Source: Thiodiazotropha sp040506975 | GTDB taxonomy: Bacteria > Pseudomonadota > Gammaproteobacteria > Chromatiales > Chromatiaceae | Reading direction: 5' to 3' | DNA: 64,000 bases | Assembly: GCA_965211775.1 (NCBI GenBank) | Contig: OZ242974.1 | Coordinates: 1,240,001-1,304,000 of the forward strand | Shown here: positions 59,229 through 64,000 of the stretch, one piece after another | How positions within the stretch are numbered: position 1 is the stretch's first letter | Layout of the letters: every line of letters starts with the position of its first letter | The notes under the pieces: generated by a model | Told to the model about the DNA's origin: nothing | The model's input: the letters and a program-made list of their open reading frames with translations, nothing else | Database searches by the model: none | Program-made: the position numbers and the translations under genes

Positions 59229-60796
59229 CCCGCATGTTTCATCCGTTTTTAAATTTAGCCGGTGATATGGCCAAGCTTGGATGGTTTGCCCTCACTGGGA
59301 ACCAAACCTCTATCAAGCCCTGATTTTCCACCCTCCGGGCAGACTCCCCCTTACCCCCATTGTTGATCAACGTGCCGGGGCAGCACTCTGCCGGGCTATC
59401 CCGGCTTGAGTCGTGCCGCCACCTGGAAAAACAGCGCCTGATAGGGATAGGTGCTGGAGAGCAGGAAGCGGATCCGTCGCGTGTTGCGAATGATGACCGC
59501 CCCGATCTTGAACAGTTTGAGCCGGATCGTGGTCATCTGTGCACGCGCCAGTTCCGTGCCCTTCAGCGCGAGGCGCCGGATGGCCTCCATCAGCACATAG
59601 GCCAGACTGGACAGCAGTAGACGAAACTGATTGGCCCACCAGTAATGCGCGCTGGTGCGATCGGCGAACAGCCCCAGTTGCTGCTCCTTGATTCGGTTCT
59701 CCATGTCACCACGGGCGCAGTAGAGGTCATCGTAAAGGCGCTGTTTGTCGCCGGCCAGGTTGGTGACGATGAAGCGTGGATTTGGCCCCTTGTCGGTGAC
59801 CTCCAGTTTGGCGATCACCTTGCGACGCGTCTTCCAGGTGCTGGCGGCATAGTGAAACTGAAAGAATTCCCGCATCTTCATGCCGGTTCGCTTCGCCAGT
59901 TCCTCAACCCACTGCATGGGCTCACGGATACACCGCAGCAAGGCGTCATTCTTGGCGATGCCCACGATATAGCCCACAGCGTTGCGCTCGCACCAGCTGA
60001 GCATGTGGTGACGGCAAAAGCCGCTATCGCCCCGAAAGATGATACGCACTTCAGGCCAAGCCCGGCGCAGGCGTTTGACCAACAGCGCCAGAATTGCCCA
60101 GGCATGCTTGGGCGCATCGATCCGGCTGGGCCGCAGATAACTCACCAGCAGTTGATCGCCACAAAAGACATACAGGGGCAGGAAGCAGTAGTGATCGTAG
60201 TAGCCGTGAAAGAAGCGGCCTTCCTGGCGGCCATGCACCGGATCATCCGTGGCGTCGAAATCCAGGATCAGCTCATCGGGTGGTGCATCATATGAGGCAA
60301 TGAACTGCTCGAGCAGTAGGTTGTGGACATCAACGGCAACCCGGCGATCGACCCGGTTCTCCAGCCGACAAAGTGTCGACTGGCTGCCCAGTACCTCCTC
60401 GCGTTCGATCGAGCTCTGTAGGGCCGGGTCGGTGCGTAGTGTCTGATGGTCGTTCAGATCTTCATAACCCAGGCAGAGCCCATAGACTCGCTGGCGCAAC
60501 AGGCTCAACTGGCTGTGTTCAATATAGCGGGGATCTCGCGGGTCGGGGATGACCGCATCAACCGCCTCGAGCAATCCCAGACGCCTGTCGATCTCACGCA
60601 GCAGCAACACGCCGCCGTCCGAGGTGATATCGCCACCGGAAAACTCGGCTTGAACCTTACGGCGTTTTAGGGCTGGAAAATCAAAGGCAGTCTGGGTACA
60701 GTTTGTCACAGGCAAAATCCTTTCGATTACAGTGTAAGCAACTGAATTATATCGAAGTATCAGGATTTTGCCTTTTTAATGCGTGAAATATTGGGG
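59229..60796 (-). mobile_element. IS1380-family insertion sequence, copy C
   Basis: 1568-bp element with the same ends as copies A and B and a 4-bp duplication CTAA (59225-59228 and 60797-60800). It is inserted in the YiiX-type gene, in the same orientation as that gene. Confidence 0.95.
59396..60715 (-). CDS. IS1380-family transposase
   Basis: Intact 439-residue DDE transposase whose protein looks identical to that of copy A; only scattered silent base changes were noticed. All three copies read on the minus strand. Confidence 0.95.
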   Translation of the reverse strand: MPVTNCTQTAFDFPALKRRKVQAEFSGGDITSDGGVLLLREIDRRLGLLEAVDAVIPDPRDPRYIEHSQLSLLRQRVYGLCLGYEDLNDHQTLRTDPALQSSIEREEVLGSQSTLCRLENRVDRRVAVDVHNLLLEQFIASYDAPPDELILDFDATDDPVHGRQEGRFFHGYYDHYCFLPLYVFCGDQLLVSYLRPSRIDAPKHAWAILALLVKRLRRAWPEVRIIFRGDSGFCRHHMLSWCERNAVGYIVGIAKNDALLRCIREPMQWVEELAKRTGMKMREFFQFHYAASTWKTRRKVIAKLEVTDKGPNPRFIVTNLAGDKQRLYDDLYCARGDMENRIKEQQLGLFADRTSAHYWWANQFRLLLSSLAYVLMEAIRRLALKGTELARAQMTTIRLKLFKIGAVIIRNTRRIRFLLSSTYPYQALFFQVAARLKPG

Positions 60797-61140
60797 CTAA
60801 CACAAAGATCCGCTCCAGGGTCGGATCCTTATAGATCATGCCGACATGACTCTAGACGGATTTGGTGAATTTCTGTACTGCCTGCGAAAAAAAATATGAT
60901 CCTGAACAGAAGACCAGGTCGCCTGTCTGCAAGCCATCGCGCATTTCACTGTAGGGCTGTACCTGGAGGTGCTCAATCTCTTTTTTAGATATCGTCTCAG
61001 CCATAGAGTGCCTCCCTGATTACTTGGGACAAGTGTTTGACAAGCCGCGCAGTCGGTGTTGAAAGGAACTGTATTGGTCCTCTATCGTAATATAGATATG
61101 GCATCAATAAACAGATTGTTTTTTTACAAAATCATCCCCT

Positions 61141-61166
61141 GGTTCCCGCGCTGGAACGTGGGAACG
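61141..61166. repeat. REP-like palindrome
   Basis: GTTCCC (61142-61147) and GGGAAC (61160-61165) flank CGCTGGAACG, close to a GTTCCCACGCTCCAGCGTGGGAAC-like extragenic palindrome I recall from gammaproteobacteria. It is the only copy seen here. The rest of 61005-61312 holds no gene; an AT-rich stretch lies at 61116-61130. Confidence 0.45.
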
Positions 61167-61312
61167 ATATGAAAGACACACGCTGTGATGAGCGTGATTT
61201 TGCAGAAGCATGCTTACTTAAAGCCGCATATATTTTATCAATTGAGAGTTTGGTTTGGAACGTTGCGACGATGCTGGTTGAGGGAGTGGGGCGAGGATGT
61301 CGTTGATCAAAC

Positions 61313-61340
61313 CCCGCCGGTATCGATCCATACCGGCGGG
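61313..61340 (-). terminator. Terminator hairpin of sodB
   Basis: A perfect 11-bp stem CCCGCCGGTAT / ATACCGGCGGG with a 6-base loop begins 11 bp after the sodB stop. On the minus strand it is followed by GGTTTGATC, a short U-run only. Confidence 0.7.
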
Positions 61341-61351
61341 TGACGGGGCGC

Positions 61352-61933
61352 TTAGCTCATGTTGTTTGCGACAAAGTCCCAGTTGACCACCTTCCAGAAC
61401 GCCTCCAGATAGGCGGGGCGAGCATTACGGTAGTCGATGTAGTAGGCGTGTTCCCAGACATCGGCGGTCAGCAAGGCCTTCTTGCCTGAGGTCATGGGTG
61501 TGCCCGCATTCGATGTGTTGAAGATTTCCAGGCTGCCGTCTTCGTTCTGCACCAGCCAGGTCCAGCCGGAACCGAAGTTGGTTGCGCCGGAGGTGGCGAA
61601 CTGTTTCTTGAACTCGTCAAAGGAGCCGAAGGCCGCATTGATGGCGTCCGCCAGGGCGCCGCCGGGCGTATTGTCATCGTTCGGGCTTCGCAGGCAGTTC
61701 CAGTAGAAGGTATGATTCCAGATCTGTGCCGCGTTGTTGAATACGCCACCGGAAGATTTCATGATGGTGTCTTCCAGGGAGGCGTTCTCAAATTCAGTGC
61801 CCGGAATCAGGTTGTTGAGATTGGTCACATAGGTGTTGTGGTGCTTGCCGTGATGAAACTCCAGAGTCTCTTTGGAAATGACGGGTTCCAGTGCGTCGAT
61901 TGCATAGGGCAGGGCGGGTAGTTCATGTGCCAT
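61352..61933 (-). CDS. sodB: Superoxide dismutase [Fe]
   Basis: Cytoplasmic iron superoxide dismutase of 193 residues, the FeSOD length. Metal ligands lie in FHHGKHHNTYV (first His), NHTFYW (second His) and DVWEHAYYIDYRN (Asp and His). GSGWTWLVQNEDGSLEI is typical of Fe over Mn forms. ATG at 61933 follows GGAG; an upstream in-frame extension is not supported. Confidence 0.95.
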   Translation of the reverse strand: MAHELPALPYAIDALEPVISKETLEFHHGKHHNTYVTNLNNLIPGTEFENASLEDTIMKSSGGVFNNAAQIWNHTFYWNCLRSPNDDNTPGGALADAINAAFGSFDEFKKQFATSGATNFGSGWTWLVQNEDGSLEIFNTSNAGTPMTSGKKALLTADVWEHAYYIDYRNARPAYLEAFWKVVNWDFVANNMS

Positions 61934-62226
61934 GGAATGGTGCTCCTTCATTTGATATGAATTCTTGTTGTGATCCTCGTTTTCGAGAGATCCGGTCTAT
62001 AACCCAGTAGAATGGTCAGCTATTATAGCGGCGCTGATCCCGGGATGCAACAGGGGGTATTGTGGGGGAAAATAATACCACTCTTATTGGATTTGAGTAG
62101 CCGGGTTTGGCGTGGCATAACGATTTTATCGGCTAGGTAATATGGTTGATATATAAAATGTTATTGTGTGCATACATGCAAAGTAACATTATGCTGTATG
62201 GATCACTTTGTGAGCTGTCGAACCCC

Positions 62227-62332
62227 GGCGCCTGACGGCTATATTTTTCCGACGCCCCGACAGCACCTCCCTGTGCTGCCGGGGCTTGCGCGGCATCCCT
62301 GCCGCTACTGCAAAATATAACCGTCAGGCGCC
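62227..62332. repeat. 106-bp palindromic element upstream of the hyuB-type gene
   Basis: Two 21-base arms (62227-62247 and 62312-62332, starting GGCGCCTGACGG and ending CCGTCAGGCGCC) are inverted with one mismatch. Inside is a GC-rich hairpin CCCCGACAGCAC / GTGCTGCCGGGG and a small GCGGC/GCCGC repeat. It may be a MITE, a REP doublet or an RNA structure. Other parts of 61934-62517 show nothing I can assign. Confidence 0.6.
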
Positions 62333-62517
62333 TACACCTGTGTCTGTGATTAAGCTGTGTTGTTTAAGATGCAACCACCCAAAGATTGTGAAATTTTACT
62401 ATTTATCCCCCCATCCTGGTTTGATGTCTACTACATGGTTGGAACATTCGGGCTTTGCAAATCAGATAACAGGCAATCTGGCCCCAGGTTTTGGATGAAT
62501 GCAATAGTTGGAGGTTT

Positions 62518-64000
62518 ATGGACGCGGTCGAATTGAGTATCTTCTCCTCACGCCTGGAGGCGGTTTGTGACGAGATGGGTGCGGTGTTGCGCAATGCCGC
62601 TTTCTCGCCCAACATTCGCGACCGGCTAGATTTCTCCTGTGCGGTGTTCGACGCCAAGGGCGAACTTTGCGCCCAGGCGGCGCACATACCTGTCCATCTC
62701 GGCAGCATGGCCTACGCCATGGCGGATATTGTCGCCAGGGTGGAGTGGCGCGAGGGTGATATGGTAGTACTCAACGATCCCTTTATGGGCGGCACCCACC
62801 TGCCCGATGTCACCCTTATCGCACCCCTTTTCCACGCAGGCCGCTTAACCGCATTTCTGGTCAACCGTGCGCACCATGCCGATATCGGCGCCAGTTCGCC
62901 CGGTTCGATGCCGGTCTCCCGCTCCCTCGATCAGGAGGGGCGTGTGATACCACCGGGCAAGCTTGTCAGGGGAGGGGCTCTCGATAACGGTTTTCTCTCC
63001 ATGATCACTCGCGCCAATCGCAACCCTGGAGAGTCTGAAGGCGACTTCGCGGCCCAGATCAGCGCCAACAGGAGTGGTTTGAAACGGCTCGCACAGTTGA
63101 TCGACGAATGGGGCAGGAGTGCCTTCCTGCTTGGTCTGGAGGCGCTCAACGCCTATGCGGAGCGCCTGGCGAGGGCGGCGCTTAATCGGATACCGGCAGG
63201 CGAGTACCGCTTCAAGGATCTGATGGATGATGACGGTCAGGGCAATGGAGATATTCCAATTCAGGTCAGACTGGACGTGAAGCCGGAACGGATTCTGGTG
63301 GATTTCAGCGGTACCGCCGACCAGGTTCCGGGAAACATCAATTCACCCTTGTCGGTGGCCGCCGCCGCGGTCTACTATGTGTTTCGTTGCCTGATGCCGC
63401 CGCAAACACCGGCCTGTGCGGGCAGTTTCAGGGGCATCGAATTGCATGTCCCCCCGGGCTGTCTGCTGAACGCTAAACGTCCGGCTGCAGTTGCCGCGGG
63501 TAATGTTGAAACCAGTACCAGGGTTGTGGATGTCGTATTGGGCGCCCTCGCCCAGGTATTGCCTGATGAGATACCCGCCGCCAGTCACGGCAGTATGAAT
63601 AATCTGGCGATGGGGAGTGTCAGTGGGGAGTTTCGCTGGGACTATTACGAAACCATAGGCGGCGGCATGGGGGCGGGAAAGCAGGGCGGTGGACTGCATG
63701 GTGTGCAGACCCACATGACCAATACACTGAACACGCCTATCGAGGTGATCGAGGCACGTTTTCCTGTCAGGGTCGTCAGCTATGGGTTACGTCGGGGCTC
63801 GGGCGGTCAGGGTGTCAGAAGGGGGGGCGATGGTCTGGTCAGGTGTTTCAGATTTCTCGCGCCGACTCAGGTAACGCTGCTGACCGAAAGACGTGTTCAT
63901 CCACCCTGGGGGTGCGCCGGTGGTCAACCCGGTGAGGCGGGGGTCAACAGCCATAACGGAACGCCCCTGCCGGCCAAGATCGCATTGATGGCGGAAGCAG
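62518..64000 (+). CDS. Hydantoinase B/oxoprolinase family protein (N-methylhydantoinase B), partial
   Basis: N-terminal ~494 codons of a HyuB-type protein; the frame is open at the window end. Typical stretches are LNDPFMGGTHLPDVTL, NRAHHADIGASSPGSMP, VDFSGTADQVPGNINSPL and RRGSGGQGVRRGGDG. HyuB works with HyuA in ATP-dependent hydantoin or 5-oxoproline ring opening, and the HyuA-like gene is not seen upstream, so it may lie downstream or be fused. ATG at 62518 follows GGAGG. Confidence 0.88.
   Translation, partial: MDAVELSIFSSRLEAVCDEMGAVLRNAAFSPNIRDRLDFSCAVFDAKGELCAQAAHIPVHLGSMAYAMADIVARVEWREGDMVVLNDPFMGGTHLPDVTLIAPLFHAGRLTAFLVNRAHHADIGASSPGSMPVSRSLDQEGRVIPPGKLVRGGALDNGFLSMITRANRNPGESEGDFAAQISANRSGLKRLAQLIDEWGRSAFLLGLEALNAYAERLARAALNRIPAGEYRFKDLMDDDGQGNGDIPIQVRLDVKPERILVDFSGTADQVPGNINSPLSVAAAAVYYVFRCLMPPQTPACAGSFRGIELHVPPGCLLNAKRPAAVAAGNVETSTRVVDVVLGALAQVLPDEIPAASHGSMNNLAMGSVSGEFRWDYYETIGGGMGAGKQGGGLHGVQTHMTNTLNTPIEVIEARFPVRVVSYGLRRGSGGQGVRRGGDGLVRCFRFLAPTQVTLLTERRVHPPWGCAGGQPGEAGVNSHNGTPLPAKIALMAEA

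Larger units (their letters stand above)
58842..61004 (-). pseudogene. YiiX/YebB-type NlpC/P60-like peptidase, broken by IS1380 and a nonsense codon
   Basis: Removing IS1380 copy C and one CTAA joins 61004-60801 to 59228-58842 in frame, 197 codons. The N-terminal part (MAETISKKEIEHL, then GDLVFCSGSYFFSQAVQKFT) holds the probable catalytic Cys; SHVGMIYKD has the His, and CSELVYDCF lies near the end. This is the pattern of permuted papain-like YiiX enzymes. Besides the IS, codon TAG at about residue 51 (KFTKSV-stop-SHVG) stands where Trp (TGG) would fit. GGGAGG precedes the ATG. The remaining 123-residue open frame 58842-59213 lacks the Cys and is probably inactive. Confidence 0.82.

Noticed and set aside
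1..64000. CRISPR arrays, tRNA or rRNA genes
   Set aside because: No regularly spaced repeats, no tRNA T-arm/acceptor pattern outside coding DNA, and no rRNA-like stretch were seen by eye.

Overview
The window looks like part of the chromosome of a sulfur-oxidising gammaproteobacterium, perhaps near the Sedimenticolaceae/Chromatiales. This rests on gene content: DsrE-like, TusA and SQR-like proteins, a tungsten-type AOR operon, the DUF5666/DUF6502 pair, and gammaproteobacterial gene order in the mre-mrd-lip and trxA-rho blocks. The species cannot be fixed from sequence alone. The window is rich in insertion sequences: three IS1595-family copies (one cut by the window edge), three nearly identical 1568-bp IS1380-family copies, and one IS3 orfA remnant. 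No rRNA, tRNA or CRISPR array was seen.

Layout. 1-1843: an IS1595 copy that has cut the 5' end off an Ig-like repeat protein gene. 2.2-4.6 kb: an mla phospholipid-transport operon (mlaF-E-D-B, no mlaC). 4.8-10.3 kb: trxA, rho with a strongly folded leader, a MurU-type nucleotidyltransferase, and a GCS2-like ligase paired with an M14 aspartoacylase-like enzyme. 10.3-21.1 kb (minus strand): the cell-wall elongation and lipoylation block lipA-lipB-ybeD-dacA-rlpA-mltB-rodA-mrdA-mreD-mreC-mreB; mreC seems to start at ATT. 21.4-23.6 kb: a DUF5666 lipoprotein and a DUF6502 protein. 24.1-27.5 kb: gatCAB. 27.5-31.3 kb: a secreted zinc metalloprotease with a GlyGly-CTERM-like tail, hit by IS1380.

31-44 kb is the accessory core. 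It holds an outer-membrane porin, a NitT/TauT-type ABC importer with a Tat-type binding protein and two paralogous permeases, then dsrE-like, tusA, an SQR-like flavoprotein and DUF1641. The region upstream of the porin and the region upstream of the ABC genes (each before its IS) carry a matching promoter-like element. This suggests one co-regulated uptake-and-oxidation system for an unidentified, possibly sulfur-containing, compound. IS elements have hit it three times, and both the SQR-like gene and DUF1641 are damaged at their 3' ends.

44-49.4 kb: a hypothetical gene, an SLC13-type transporter divergent from a LysR regulator (two ATTCC-N5-GGAAT sites), and a cytochrome P460-like gene with a Cys-rich MarR regulator that share one operator-like element. 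49.5-54.1 kb: an AorABCD-type aldehyde oxidoreductase operon (ferredoxin-like subunit, tungsten subunit, FAD subunit, MoaD-like protein) behind a long structured leader. 54.1-58.8 kb: a frameshifted GDSL esterase, a putative molybdenum-carrier protein, an SDR, an alpha/beta hydrolase and pyruvate kinase. 58.8-61 kb: a YiiX-type peptidase gene broken by IS1380 and a nonsense codon. 61.3-64 kb: sodB, a 106-bp palindromic element and the start of an N-methylhydantoinase B-type gene that runs off the window.
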